From NCBI RefSeq assembly GCF_944324505.1, contig NZ_CALUWO010000003.1, positions 62,001-126,000 on the forward strand: a DNA stretch of 64,000 nt. The letters run 5' to 3'. A program made the position numbers and the translations under genes. Positions 17,642 to 26,225 of the stretch are shown piece by piece. Origin of the DNA: an uncultured Desulfovibrio sp. (GTDB taxonomy: Bacteria; Desulfobacterota; Desulfovibrionia; Desulfovibrionales; Desulfovibrionaceae). Each line of letters starts with the position of its first letter. Positions within the stretch are counted from its first letter, which is position 1. The notes under the pieces are model-generated. The model had not been told where the DNA came from and searched no databases. It saw nothing but the letters and a program-made list of their open reading frames with translations.

Positions 17642-18298
17642 ATGCCGTATGCGTTCCGTTGGGCATCCCGTCTGCTGGCGGGCTGCTGTGTGCTGCTGTG
17701 GGGGCTGGTCTGCGCGCTGCCGACCCAGGCCCACCGGGTCAACATCTTTGCCTGGCTGGAAGGGGAAAGCGTTGTGGTGGAGTGCGGCTTCAGCCGTTCT
17801 TCTCCCGTGAAGAACGGGCAGATTACGGTTGTTGATGCCGTGAGCGGCGCCGAGCTGCTGCAAGGCAGAACGGATGACCAGGGCATGTTCCGCTTTCCCG
17901 TACCACAGGCGGCCCGGCAGGGGCATGGGCTGCGCCTCGTGCTGGCAGCCGGCGAAGGGCACGCCAATACGTGGACCATGGATGCGGAAGAATTTGCCCC
18001 TCTCCGGGGGGCGCCCGCCGTTTCTCAGGCCGCGCCTGCGGCACAGGCCGTTGCGGCGGGGGACGGAGCGTCCCTTTCCCCGGAATCGTCCGGGGCGGCG
18101 CATTCGTCAGCGGCGGGCATGGTGCCGCTGGAGGCTGTGCGCCAGGTGGTGGACAGCGCGCTGGAAGCCCGGCTTGCTCCCATCCGTCGTGAGCTGGCGG
18201 CCCTCAACACGTCGGAACCGACGGTGCGGGATATTGTGGGCGGCATCGGCTGGATACTGGGCCTGGTAGGCATTGCCTGCTATTTCCGCCGCCGCTGA
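17642..18298 (+). CDS. NikL/CbiL-like periplasmic protein with C-terminal membrane anchor
   Basis: 218-residue protein with signal peptide (ending PTQAHRVNIFAW), an immunoglobulin-like domain (GESVVVECGFSRSSPVKNGQITVVDAVSG), an Ala/Pro/Ser-rich linker (residues 115-165) and a final membrane span GGIGWILGLVGIACYFRRR. The layout matches the accessory proteins of nickel/cobalt ECF transporters. As in the upstream gene, a histidine follows the predicted cleavage site. The ATG at 17642 is preferred because GGAGG lies 8 nt upstream; the frame extends back to 17615. Transcribed with the DUF4198 gene (69-nt gap) and followed by a strong terminator. Confidence 0.68.
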   Translation: MPYAFRWASRLLAGCCVLLWGLVCALPTQAHRVNIFAWLEGESVVVECGFSRSSPVKNGQITVVDAVSGAELLQGRTDDQGMFRFPVPQAARQGHGLRLVLAAGEGHANTWTMDAEEFAPLRGAPAVSQAAPAAQAVAAGDGASLSPESSGAAHSSAAGMVPLEAVRQVVDSALEARLAPIRRELAALNTSEPTVRDIVGGIGWILGLVGIACYFRRR

Positions 18299-18320
18299 TG
18301 GCCGCAGAATGATGACCAGA

Positions 18321-18344
18321 GGGGGCGCAAGCGCCCCTTTTTTT
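18321..18344 (+). terminator. Intrinsic terminator after the NikL-like gene
   Basis: GGGGCGC/GCGCCCC stem with a tiny AA loop followed by seven Ts; textbook form. Confidence 0.85.
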
Positions 18345-18383
18345 GTGTGATGGCGCAGGGCAGGCTGTCCTGCGCAGCGGGCT

Positions 18384-19331
18384 TCAGGCGGTGGTGGCGG
18401 CGGCCACCGTGGCACGCGCCACGGCCTCTGCCCCCAGAGCGCCCAGCAGATTTTCCGTCCACGGTCCGGCCTGGGCCGGCAGGGGCTGCTGCGAGGCCAG
18501 GGCAAACACCATGTCCCCGTCCAGCGTCAGATGCGCAGGGCGGAGGCAGCGGGCCAGCCCCGTGGCGGCCATGCGGGCCAGGCGGCTGGTCTGGGCCTTG
18601 TTCAGGGGAACATTGGTTGCCACCACGGTAAGCACGGTATTGGACGGCGGGAGGGCGTCCCCGGCCAGCGCCGCGAGCATGGCCGCCTGTCCCAGGGGGG
18701 CGCCGTGTTCATCCCGGCCGCCGGCCAGAAAGGTACCGTCCTGCGGGTCTACCACATTGCCCAGCGCATTGAGTACCACCAGCGCCGCCACCAGAATGCC
18801 CCCGTGGCTGGCCAGGGCTGACCCCAGCCCCGCTTTCTGGGAGGCATCCCGCCCGGCGTAGCAGGAGAACAGGCGCCCGCAGCGCGCTCCGGTGCCGGCG
18901 CCCACGGCGCCCTGTTCCACCGGATCCGAAGAGGCGGCAGCGGCCGCAGCCTGGCCCATGGCGGCATCGGGCAGTGCTCCCCGGCTGGTGTTTCTGTCCA
19001 GATCATAGATGACGGCGCCGGGAACAATGGGCACCACGCCGTGAGGCACCGGAAAACCGTGCCCCAGCTGTTGCAGATGGCGCATGATGCCGTCGGCGGC
19101 AGCAAGCCCGAAGGCACTGCCGCCGGAAAGGGCAATGCCGTGCACACAGTCCACCAGGGATTCCGGGCGCATGAGTTCCGTTTCGCGCGAGCCGGGGGCA
19201 AAGCCGGGAACGGCAAGGCCGGGCGTGAAGCCCTGGGGACAGAGAATGGCCGTGCAGCCTGTATGCAGATCGGTGCGGGTGGCGTGCCCCACCAGCAGGC
19301 CGGGAATGGCCGTCAGGGTCTGGTTAGTCAT
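18384..19331 (-). CDS. P1 (S58) family aminopeptidase, DmpA-like
   Basis: N-terminal-nucleophile hydrolase of the L-aminopeptidase/D-esterase (DmpA) family, which self-cleaves to form the active enzyme. The start MTNQTLTAIPGLLVGHATRTD, CVHGIALSGGSAFGLAAADGI, and the GAGTGARCG block are characteristic. The likely autocleavage/nucleophile site is in PPSNTVLTVVATNVPL near residue 240. The protein is 315 residues, a little shorter than DmpA itself (about 375). The ATG at 19331 lies inside the 3' end of the upstream pentapeptide gene (8-nt overlap). Substrate unknown; no membrane or signal sequence, so cytoplasmic. Confidence 0.82.
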   Translation of the reverse strand: MTNQTLTAIPGLLVGHATRTDLHTGCTAILCPQGFTPGLAVPGFAPGSRETELMRPESLVDCVHGIALSGGSAFGLAAADGIMRHLQQLGHGFPVPHGVVPIVPGAVIYDLDRNTSRGALPDAAMGQAAAAAASSDPVEQGAVGAGTGARCGRLFSCYAGRDASQKAGLGSALASHGGILVAALVVLNALGNVVDPQDGTFLAGGRDEHGAPLGQAAMLAALAGDALPPSNTVLTVVATNVPLNKAQTSRLARMAATGLARCLRPAHLTLDGDMVFALASQQPLPAQAGPWTENLLGALGAEAVARATVAAATTA

Positions 19332-19770
19332 GGCAGGTTTTGTCCGTAGTGTAGGGTGGCAGGCCGCTGGCGCCGTCCAGCCAGGCGCGGTCAAGGCAGG
19401 CCGCATGCAGGTCCGCGTGGTGCAGGTCTGCGCCGCGCAGATTGGCGCCGGAAAGGTCCGCATGAGAGAGCAGGGCATCCTCGAGAACGGCTCCCGCCAG
19501 CCGGGCTTCCGCCAGGCAGGCATGGCGCAGGTCAGCGCCGTTGAGGCTGGCTCCGGAAAGGATGGCACCGCTCAGGTTGGCATTTTGCAGGTCGGCGTTG
19601 ACCAGATTGGCGCCGGAAAGGTCAGCCAGGGAAAGATCGGCCCCGCACAGGTCGGCGCCGGCAAGATTGGCTCCCCGCAGATCATGGCCCCGGAAATCCT
19701 TGCCGGAAAGTCCCTGACGGGCCAGATTGGCGCCGGCCATGCCGGGAGGGGATGCGTGCGCATGTGCCAT
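19324..19770 (-). CDS. Pentapeptide-repeat protein
   Basis: 148 residues, dominated by A(D/N)LxX repeats from about residue 28 to 130 (LRGANLAGADLCGADL, LSGANLVNADLQNANL, and so on), which fold as a right-handed four-sided beta helix. The short head MAHAHASPPGMAG and tail LPPYTTDKTCHD are not repetitive. The ATG at 19770 has AAGGAG 6 nt upstream; an in-frame extension to 20169 lacks repeats. Some family members mimic DNA and protect gyrase, but nothing here shows that role. It is the first gene of a two-gene unit with the DmpA-like peptidase. Confidence 0.82.
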   Translation of the reverse strand: MAHAHASPPGMAGANLARQGLSGKDFRGHDLRGANLAGADLCGADLSLADLSGANLVNADLQNANLSGAILSGASLNGADLRHACLAEARLAGAVLEDALLSHADLSGANLRGADLHHADLHAACLDRAWLDGASGLPPYTTDKTCHD

Positions 19771-19800
19771 GAAGCTCTCCTTGATAGCGGTTCGCCGTCT

Positions 19801-19829
19801 ATGGTAGCCAAGGAGGGCCGGCGAGACAA
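19801..19829 (-). promoter_or_regulatory. Predicted sigma70-like promoter of the pentapeptide gene
   Basis: Minus strand TTGTCT, 17-nt spacer, TACCAT; expected start near 19794, about 24 nt before the ATG and just upstream of AAGGAG. Confidence 0.5.
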
Positions 19830-19912
19830 GATGCCCCCGCGTTTCCGGGCGGCGGCCCGTGTGACAGGCACTTTCTTGACACGCACTGCCGCCGGTGACA
19901 GGAATCCCCCTC

Positions 19913-21211
19913 ATGAATGCCCTCATCCTCACCTTGTTTCTGGGCGGGCTGGCAGCCTGCATAGCCAGCGGCACCAGCGTGCTGGCGGCGCTGCTCTTCG
20001 GCTTGGTCTGTTTTGCGGGGCAGGCGCTGCTGCAAGGGCACGGACTGCATGCCCTGGCCGGCATGATGTGGTCTGGCGTGCGCACCATCGGCCATATTCT
20101 CTGCCTTTTTGCCCTGATCGGCCTGCTGACGGGCGTCTGGCGGGCGGCGGGCACCATTCCCTGCATCATTCATCTGGCCCTGCCGCTGGTGGACCCGTCG
20201 TATTTTCTGCTCTGGGCATTCGTGCTGTGCAGCGGCATGAGTCTGCTGCTGGGAACTTCCTTCGGCACGGTCAGCACCCTGGGCGTGATCTGCATGCTGC
20301 TGGCGCGGGCGGCCGGGCTTGACGAGGGGCCGGTGGCCGGAGCCATTCTCAGCGGCATCTATGTAGGGGACCGCTGTTCGCCGCTGTCGTCCAGTGCTGC
20401 GCTGGTCAGCGCCCTGACAAGGACGTCGCTGTATGACAATATCCGCCTCATGTGGCGAACGGCGGCACTTCCTCTTGGGTTGAGCTGTCTGGCGTATGGG
20501 CTGTTGTCCCCATCAGGGAATGCCCCTGTGACCTCTGCCATAAGCGATACCCTGGAGCAGCATTTTGTGCTGAACGGCTGGACCCTGCTGCCGGCCCTGT
20601 GCGTCATTGCGCTGAGTCTGCTGCGCGTGGCGGTGAAAAAGGTCATGCTTGTCAGCATTGTGCTGGGGGTGCTGATCTGTCTGCTGGTGCAGCGCCTGCC
20701 GCTGGAGGAGGTCCTGCGCTGTCTTGTGCTGGGCTATGCGTCCCGGCCGGGAACGGAAATGCTGGCCGGCGGCGGGCTGGTTTCCATGGCGTCGGTGGGC
20801 GGCATTGTGCTGCTGGCCTCGTCCTATGCGGGCATTCTGGAAGCAACAGGGCTGCTGCGGGGCTTGCGGCAGGCCCACGCCTGGCTGGCAAATCGTCTGG
20901 GCAGGGTGCGGGCCACGGTGCTGGCCAGCATTCCCCTGTCGGCCATCAGCTGCAATCAGACCCTGGCCATCATTCTGGTGCATCAGCTGTGCTCCCCGGC
21001 CCACAGCAACCGCAGCGAAATGGCCATGGTGCTGGAAAACAGCGCGGTCCTGGTGTCGGTGCTCATCCCCTGGAGCATTGCCGGCAGCGTGCCCTGCGCC
21101 GCTCTGGGGGTGGATGCCTCCTGCCTGCCCTATGCCTGGTATCTCTACCTTGTGCCGCTGCTGACCGTTCTTTGGCCGGCCTGGATGACAGGTCGGCGGC
21201 AGGGCATATGA
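19913..21211 (+). CDS. NhaC-type Na+/H+ antiporter family protein
   Basis: Inner-membrane antiporter-like protein (432 residues, about eleven spans). Recognisable family blocks are LLGTSFGTVSTLGVICMLLA near residue 115, GAILSGIYVGDRCSPLSSSA near 145, and IPLSAISCNQTLAIILVHQ near 345. The last contains the buried polar residues expected for cation exchange. The ATG at 19913 follows AGGAA; a GTG at 19895 in frame is less likely. It is divergent from the pentapeptide gene. Family members exchange Na+/H+ or malate/lactate; the substrate here is not shown. Confidence 0.82.
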   Translation: MNALILTLFLGGLAACIASGTSVLAALLFGLVCFAGQALLQGHGLHALAGMMWSGVRTIGHILCLFALIGLLTGVWRAAGTIPCIIHLALPLVDPSYFLLWAFVLCSGMSLLLGTSFGTVSTLGVICMLLARAAGLDEGPVAGAILSGIYVGDRCSPLSSSAALVSALTRTSLYDNIRLMWRTAALPLGLSCLAYGLLSPSGNAPVTSAISDTLEQHFVLNGWTLLPALCVIALSLLRVAVKKVMLVSIVLGVLICLLVQRLPLEEVLRCLVLGYASRPGTEMLAGGGLVSMASVGGIVLLASSYAGILEATGLLRGLRQAHAWLANRLGRVRATVLASIPLSAISCNQTLAIILVHQLCSPAHSNRSEMAMVLENSAVLVSVLIPWSIAGSVPCAALGVDASCLPYAWYLYLVPLLTVLWPAWMTGRRQGI

Positions 21212-21458
21212 GGGGATATATCGACGCTTGTGAAAAAAGAAATTTTATGCAAGATTTCCCAGCGGATTAGCGGTGCTGCCGACAGTGCTCTGCAAGCGCC
21301 CCCTCGCGGGCCGGGCGGAGACTGGACGAAAGGCCCGCGTCGGGCTAGAACAAAAGAGGCATCCTGCGCAGCGCGCGTGCCGGCCTGCCGTCCTGCCTGT
21401 TCCGCATGGCACGGGCCATGGGCAGAGGGCCTTCGCAACCTACAGTCAGCGAGCGTTT

Positions 21459-22199
21459 ATGAGTCAGGCGAATTACAGAAAGTATCTTCCCAAGTATATT
21501 CACATTTATGACTGGCTGCTGAGCGAGATCAGGCAGGGTAATATCGCCATCGGCCAGAAGCTGCCCACGGAACTGGAACTGATGGAACTTTTCAAGGTCA
21601 ATCGTTCCACGGTGCGGGCCGCCTTTGCCAAGCTGGAGCGAGGCCAGATGGTGAAACGCCAGCAGGGCAAGGGCACCTTTCTCATTTCCAGTGCGCCGCC
21701 GGTTTTTGTGCGCTCCCTCCAGAATTTCAGCACGGTCCAGGACGAAACGGTGGATGACGAGGGCGTGGTGTGGGAAGTGCATGAATCTGGCGAGGTGCTG
21801 GCCTCTCCCCTGCATGCCGTCAAGCTCAATGTACGGGAAAACGATCCCATCTTCCGGGTTCTGCGTGTGGGCAGTGTGGACGATACGTCCTTTGTGGCCG
21901 AATATATCTATGTGGCCAGTCCCTTTCTGGCGGCCTACAAGGAGCATGTGGACTTTACGGAAGTGTACTACCCCTTGCTCGAAAAAAGTTGCGGTATCAA
22001 GCCCACGCGCATGCCCATCTTTCTGCGGGCCGTTCGGCCGGACGAGGATGTGCAGCGCCATCTGCACATTGACGAAAACATGCCCTGCATGGAAGTGACC
22101 AGCTATATGTACGATCAGAACGATACCCCTGTGGAGCTGACCAGAGCCATCTACCGCGGCGACTGCTACGTCTTTTCAGGAGAATCTTCCATAGGCTAG
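21459..22199 (+). CDS. GntR-family (HutC/UTRA) transcriptional regulator
   Basis: 246-residue DNA-binding regulator. The winged-helix domain covers residues 8-75 (IYDWLLSEIRQGNIAIGQKL, LMELFKVNRSTVRAAFAKLE, KRQQGKGTFL). A UTRA effector domain follows (residues 95-240: ENDPIFRVLRVGSVDD, MPCMEVTSYMYDQNDTPVEL). The frame is open back to 21273, but homology to the family begins at the ATG at 21459. It has no obvious operon partner, being flanked by the NhaC-type gene (same strand, 247-nt gap) and convergent purC. A dyad CATGGC-ACGG-GCCATG at 21405-21420 lies upstream and might be autoregulatory. Effector unknown. Confidence 0.85.
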   Translation: MSQANYRKYLPKYIHIYDWLLSEIRQGNIAIGQKLPTELELMELFKVNRSTVRAAFAKLERGQMVKRQQGKGTFLISSAPPVFVRSLQNFSTVQDETVDDEGVVWEVHESGEVLASPLHAVKLNVRENDPIFRVLRVGSVDDTSFVAEYIYVASPFLAAYKEHVDFTEVYYPLLEKSCGIKPTRMPIFLRAVRPDEDVQRHLHIDENMPCMEVTSYMYDQNDTPVELTRAIYRGDCYVFSGESSIG

Positions 22200-22522
22200 G
22201 GGGAGTGACGTCCGCCGTACGGTGTGTTCAGGGGAGAGGGAAGCTCCCCAACGCTTCTCCTGTGCGCGTTTTTTTCAAGGGCGTGGCGCACCCGGCAAGC
22301 ATGCTGTACACAAGCAGCGGCTATGCGTTCCTTGTCTGCACCAGCGGGCAGCATGGGGAGGATGCCCGCGTCTGTCCTGCGACGGACGGCCCGTGATGTG
22401 CTTTTTTTTGTGTGGCCTCGGCGGCACACGAGACAGCAGGCGCCCCGGCGGTGTATCCGCCGGGGCGCCTGCGCGTTATACGACGAGAGCTGTATGTCTG
22501 TTCCGCCGTGCGGAACGACGCA
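22200..22522. other. Intergenic region between the GntR gene and purC
   Basis: No gene seen. Between the two convergent genes there are T runs on the plus strand (22269-22275 and 22402-22409) that could belong to weak terminators of the GntR gene. A perfect 15-bp GC-rich hairpin (22437-22471, loop TGTAT) has no T tract on either strand. Confidence 0.5.
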
Positions 22523-23203
22523 TCAGGCAAAGAAGAGTTTGGACAGGGTCATGGGGTCGATATACGTGCCATCCTTGTAGACGCGCATATTGCCCGAGGC
22601 GATTTCATCAATGAGCATGATGTTCCCGTCCGCGTCGTAGCCGTATTCAAACTTGATGTCGTAGAGCACCAGGCCCTTTTCCTTGAGATCGTCGGCCACG
22701 ATCTGGGTGATTTTCTGGGTCATGTCCTTGATGGTATCGTACTGTTCCGCGGTCATGACGCCCAGCACCACCAGGCCGTCCTTGGTTACCAGCGGATCGC
22801 CCAGGGCATCGTTCTTGAAGGTGGTTTCCACATAGGCGGGCAGGTCGTCCCCTTCACTGACATAGTCGCGGTAACGGCGCAGGAAGCTGCCCACGGCCTT
22901 GTGCCGGCAGATGACTTCCAGCCCCTTGCCGAAGGTTTTGGCCGGCAGCACTTCCATGGTGGTATCTGCAAGGTTGGCCTTGACATAGTGGGTGCGGATA
23001 CCGGCGGCATTGATCTTTTCAAAGAAATAGATGGACATGCGCAGGTTCACATCGCCCACGCCCGCAATGGTCAGCCCCACGCTGTTTTCGCCCGGATCAA
23101 AGACACCGTCCTTGCCGGTGCAGTCATCCTTGAATTGCAGCAGATAGTTGCCGTTTTCCAGTGCAAAGACATTCTTGGTCTTGCCGGTGTAGACGAGCTT
23201 CAT
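22523..23203 (-). CDS. purC: SAICAR synthetase (PurC)
   Basis: Cytoplasmic purine-pathway enzyme joining CAIR and aspartate with ATP to give SAICAR. The 226-residue short bacterial form shows [12 protein letters not shown] at the start (nucleotide loop) and [16 protein letters not shown] near residue 97. [27 protein letters not shown] near 180 contains the family's catalytic Asp/Glu residues. The ATG at 23203 has GGAGG 7 nt upstream, better placed than for the ATG at 23209. Single gene with its own predicted promoter. Confidence 0.93.
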   Translation of the reverse strand: MKLVYTGKTKNVFALENGNYLLQFKDDCTGKDGVFDPGENSVGLTIAGVGDVNLRMSIYFFEKINAAGIRTHYVKANLADTTMEVLPAKTFGKGLEVICRHKAVGSFLRRYRDYVSEGDDLPAYVETTFKNDALGDPLVTKDGLVVLGVMTAEQYDTIKDMTQKITQIVADDLKEKGLVLYDIKFEYGYDADGNIMLIDEIASGNMRVYKDGTYIDPMTLSKLFFA

Positions 23204-23317
23204 GAGCATACCTCCGGGGTGTTACAGGGATGTGTGGCGCGAAGGGGCATGACGCCGCCCCCTGGAGGGGCTGTACCCGCGCCTGGCCGCGATATCCGCC
23301 ATGAGCGGCAGTGGCAG

Positions 23318-23346
23318 GGAATAGCAGGCTTTCGGCGTGAAGGCAA
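23318..23346 (-). promoter_or_regulatory. Predicted sigma70-like promoter of purC
   Basis: Minus strand TTGCCT, 17-nt spacer, TATTCC; implies a leader of about 110 nt. No purine-riboswitch fold was recognised in the leader. Confidence 0.45.
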
Positions 23347-23398
23347 GCTGCCTGCCCGGCAGGGAACGGCCGTCCGGCAGGGGAGTCTCCGGGCGGAA

Positions 23399-24232
23399 TC
23401 AGGCTTCGCCGTTGACGCCATCCTCCTGTTCCCAGCGTTGCAGATGACTGCGGATGAAATGGCAGATGGCGGCATGCTCTTCCTTGCCGTTGCCGGTAAT
23501 GGGCATCGGCTGGCCAAACTGGAAGCGCACGGGCATGCCGGGACGGATGGGGCCCAGTTCCTTCACGTATTTTCCCTTGCCCCAGGCATCGGTCTTGAGG
23601 GCAATGGGCACCACGGGCACCCCAGCCTTGCGGGCCAGCTTGATGCCGATGGAATTGAAGTGATGCTCGTCAAAGATGCGCGAGCGCGTGCTCTGGGGGA
23701 AGACAATGAGGGATATGCCTTCCTGGAGCAGACTGTTGCCGCCGTTGAGCACATCCGCCAGGTCTTCGCGGGGATTGGTGCGTGTGACGGTGATGGGGCG
23801 GCGGGAGCGCATGACCGCCCCGAAGAAGGGCATGGTGGTCAGGCTTTTCTTGACCACAAAGGTGACCTGACGCCTGGGCCGGATGATGCCGGGCAGCAGA
23901 AAGGTTTCCAGGGTGCTCATGTGGTTGGCCACAAAGACGCAGGGGCCTTCCACGGCTTCGATGGCATCCATGCCGTCGATGAAGAGGGGGCAGCCGGCCT
24001 GCTCCATGAGGTCCGCTACCCGTGTGCTGGCATAGACCCAGGCGGCGTCCGTGCATTCCCCCTTGGCGGCCTTGGCACAGAGCCAGCGTACCGGCCCCAG
24101 AAAGAGACGACCGTAAAACTGTATGGAGCACAGCAGACCGGACCGGGCTGTAGGGCTGACAGCGGCACTGTGGTAGCTGTCACCCACGAGAAATTTGCGC
24201 GAGAAGAAACTGTTGTCAAAGGCGGTTGGCAT
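23399..24232 (-). CDS. 1-acyl-glycerol-3-phosphate acyltransferase family protein (PlsC-like)
   Basis: Membrane-associated acyltransferase, likely acylating lysophosphatidate in phospholipid synthesis. The acyltransferase motif is VANHMSTLETFLLPG near residue 115 (NHxxxxE variant of the usual HxxxxD). Downstream blocks are RTNPREDLADVL and LIVFPQSTRSR, the glycerol-phosphate-binding motif. There is a hydrophobic stretch before the motif (SGLLCSIQFYGRLFLGPVRW). 277 residues from the ATG at 24232, which lies 2 nt after the rarA stop. The E in place of D is also seen in relatives acting on other acceptors, so the exact substrate is uncertain. Confidence 0.82.
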   Translation of the reverse strand: MPTAFDNSFFSRKFLVGDSYHSAAVSPTARSGLLCSIQFYGRLFLGPVRWLCAKAAKGECTDAAWVYASTRVADLMEQAGCPLFIDGMDAIEAVEGPCVFVANHMSTLETFLLPGIIRPRRQVTFVVKKSLTTMPFFGAVMRSRRPITVTRTNPREDLADVLNGGNSLLQEGISLIVFPQSTRSRIFDEHHFNSIGIKLARKAGVPVVPIALKTDAWGKGKYVKELGPIRPGMPVRFQFGQPMPITGNGKEEHAAICHFIRSHLQRWEQEDGVNGEA

Positions 24233-24234
24233 GA

Positions 24235-25521
24235 TCAGGCATTGTCCTTGTAGATTTTGTGAATCTTGCGCCACCACTGGCTGAGGCGGCTCTCGTCGCC
24301 GCAGTCCTTCGGCTGGTAGAAGCGCCGCCCGCGAACGTCCTCGGGCAGATAGTCCTGCTCCACGTAGCCGTCGGGGTAGTTGTGGGGGTAGCGGTAATCC
24401 TTGCCATAGCCCCAGTCTTTCTGCAACTGCGTGGTGGCATTGCGCAGGTGCAGGGGAACGGGGGGCACACCGTTATGGCGCACTTCCCGCAGGGCATTGA
24501 GATAGGCCGCATAGGTACTGTTGCTCTTGCGGGCCAGCGACAGGTAGACCACGGTTTCGGCCAGGGGAATGAAGCCTTCGGGCATGCCCACGAATTCCAC
24601 GGCCTGCTGGCAGGCCACGGCCATGGGCAGCGCCTGCGGATCGGCCAGGCCCACGTCTTCCGAGGCGGACAGGATGAGACGGCGGCAGATGAAGCGCGGG
24701 TCCTCGCCGCCTTCCAGCAGGCAGGCCAGGTAGAAGAGGGCGGCGTCCGCATCGCTGCCGCGAATGGACTTGATGAGCGCCGAGGCCAGCTCGTAGTGAT
24801 TGTCCCCGTCCTTGTCGTGGCGGGCCAGCAGCTCCGGCAGGGCGGCCTTGAGTGCCTCTCCCCGGCGGTTTTCCTCTGGCAGGGTGGCGGCGTATTCCAC
24901 CAGGTTGAGCAGGGTGCGCGCATCGCCGTTGGCCGCACCGGCCAGCAGCTCCCGTGCGTCCTCCTCCAGGGTGATGCCCAGGCGTTCCGCCCCGCGCCGG
25001 GCCAGCTCCGTCAGTTCGCTGCGCCCCAGAGGACGCAGGCGCAGCACATGCAGGCGCGACAGCAGCTGCCGGGTGACGCTGAAGGAGGGATTTTCCGTGG
25101 TGGTGGCCAGCAGGGTCAGTTCGCCCGATTCCAGCAGCGGCAGAAAAAAGTCCTGCTGGGCTTTGGAAAAGCGGTGCAGCTCGTCCAGCACCAGCACATC
25201 CACACCGGCCAGGGAACGGCGCAGATGCTGGAGGCCGGCCTCCGGCGCGCTGATGCGCACAAAGCGTCTGCCGCTGGCCCGGGCCAGCAGCAGGGCCAGC
25301 GTGGACTTGCCGCATCCCGGCGGGCCGAAGAACAGCAGGCTCGGCAGACGAGGCGCCTGCATGAACGAGCGTATCTTGGCGGCCAGGTGCGGCTGCCCCA
25401 GAAAAAGGTCCAGACTGTCCGGGCGCAGGCGTTCGGGCAAAGGCCGCGACGAGGCGTCCTTGTCGGTCAGGAGCGACGATTGTTCGGCAGTTGGGAAGCC
25501 CACCAGTGTATCCCCAGGCAA
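24235..25521 (-). CDS. rarA: Replication-associated recombination protein A (RarA/MgsA)
   Basis: AAA+ ATPase acting at stalled replication forks. Walker A GPPGCGKSTLALLLA is near residue 68, Walker B DVLVLDELHRF near 118, sensor ATTENPSFSV near 142. C-terminal blocks typical of RarA are VEYAATLPEENR and MPEGFIPLAETVVYLSLARKSN with YPHNYPDGYVEQDYLP. About 428 residues from a TTG at 25521, or 422 from a GTG at 25503; neither has a strong ribosome site, and the gene overlaps rsmE by 37-55 nt, so translation is probably coupled. Confidence 0.9.
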   Translation of the reverse strand: MPGDTLVGFPTAEQSSLLTDKDASSRPLPERLRPDSLDLFLGQPHLAAKIRSFMQAPRLPSLLFFGPPGCGKSTLALLLARASGRRFVRISAPEAGLQHLRRSLAGVDVLVLDELHRFSKAQQDFFLPLLESGELTLLATTTENPSFSVTRQLLSRLHVLRLRPLGRSELTELARRGAERLGITLEEDARELLAGAANGDARTLLNLVEYAATLPEENRRGEALKAALPELLARHDKDGDNHYELASALIKSIRGSDADAALFYLACLLEGGEDPRFICRRLILSASEDVGLADPQALPMAVACQQAVEFVGMPEGFIPLAETVVYLSLARKSNSTYAAYLNALREVRHNGVPPVPLHLRNATTQLQKDWGYGKDYRYPHNYPDGYVEQDYLPEDVRGRRFYQPKDCGDESRLSQWWRKIHKIYKDNA

Positions 25522-26225
25522 AGCGTTGCCGCGGTTTCGCAGCGCAGGATGCGCTGCCCCAGGCTGACGGCAAGAAAGCCGGCGCCCCGGAGGGCTTCCA
25601 GTTCCCGCGGGGAAAAGCCCCCTTCAGGGCCGATGACATACAGGCTTGTGCCCGGCTGTCCGGTCAGTTCCGGCGTCAGCATGCGGGAACCGTCCTGAAG
25701 CTCCCAGGGCAGAATGCGCCGGTCCACCCCGTCCGCTTCCGCCTGGCGGATCACCTCGTCAATGCCACCGGCCAGGGTGCGAATTTCTGGCAGCCAGGGA
25801 TTGCCGCACTGCTTGGCACCGGCCACCAGCTGGGCCTGCCAGGAATCGCGGATATCGGCGGGCAGGCGGCCCTGGCTGTGGTCCCCCTGCCAGAGCCAGA
25901 TGCCCCAGGCGCCCAGTTCCACGGCCTTTTCCAGAAAAAAGCCGCGTCTGGCGGCCTTGCTGAAGGCCAGGGCAATGACGGCCCGCGAGGCCGGGGCCGG
26001 TTCATGCCGCTCGTCCAGGGCGCGCAGGCGCACTTTTTTCTTGCGGCTTTCCACAATTTCAAATTCCCCGCTGCGCCCTTTGCCGTCCAGCAGGGTAACG
26101 CGCTGGCCAGGGCCAAGGCGGAGGGACTGGGCCAGGTGCAGGGCTTCCTGCCCTTCCAGCAGCGCCTCGTCCTGCGGGGCCTGCGGCCAGTGCTGTGGGG
26201 GAAGATAGAATCGGTGTTCGCTCAT
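25467..26225 (-). CDS. rsmE: 16S rRNA m3U1498 methyltransferase (RsmE)
   Basis: SPOUT-class methyltransferase that methylates U1498 of 16S rRNA using S-adenosylmethionine. 252 residues, with an N-terminal PUA-like part (HLAQSLRLGPGQRVTLLDGKG). The SAM-binding trefoil knot shows IGPEGGFSPRELEAL near residue 198 and SLGQRILRCETAATLCL near 222, both diagnostic. The ATG at 26225 overlaps the stop of the upstream 573-residue gene by 4 nt (ATGA), and its 3' end overlaps rarA. Confidence 0.94.
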   Translation of the reverse strand: MSEHRFYLPPQHWPQAPQDEALLEGQEALHLAQSLRLGPGQRVTLLDGKGRSGEFEIVESRKKKVRLRALDERHEPAPASRAVIALAFSKAARRGFFLEKAVELGAWGIWLWQGDHSQGRLPADIRDSWQAQLVAGAKQCGNPWLPEIRTLAGGIDEVIRQAEADGVDRRILPWELQDGSRMLTPELTGQPGTSLYVIGPEGGFSPRELEALRGAGFLAVSLGQRILRCETAATLCLGIHWWASQLPNNRRS

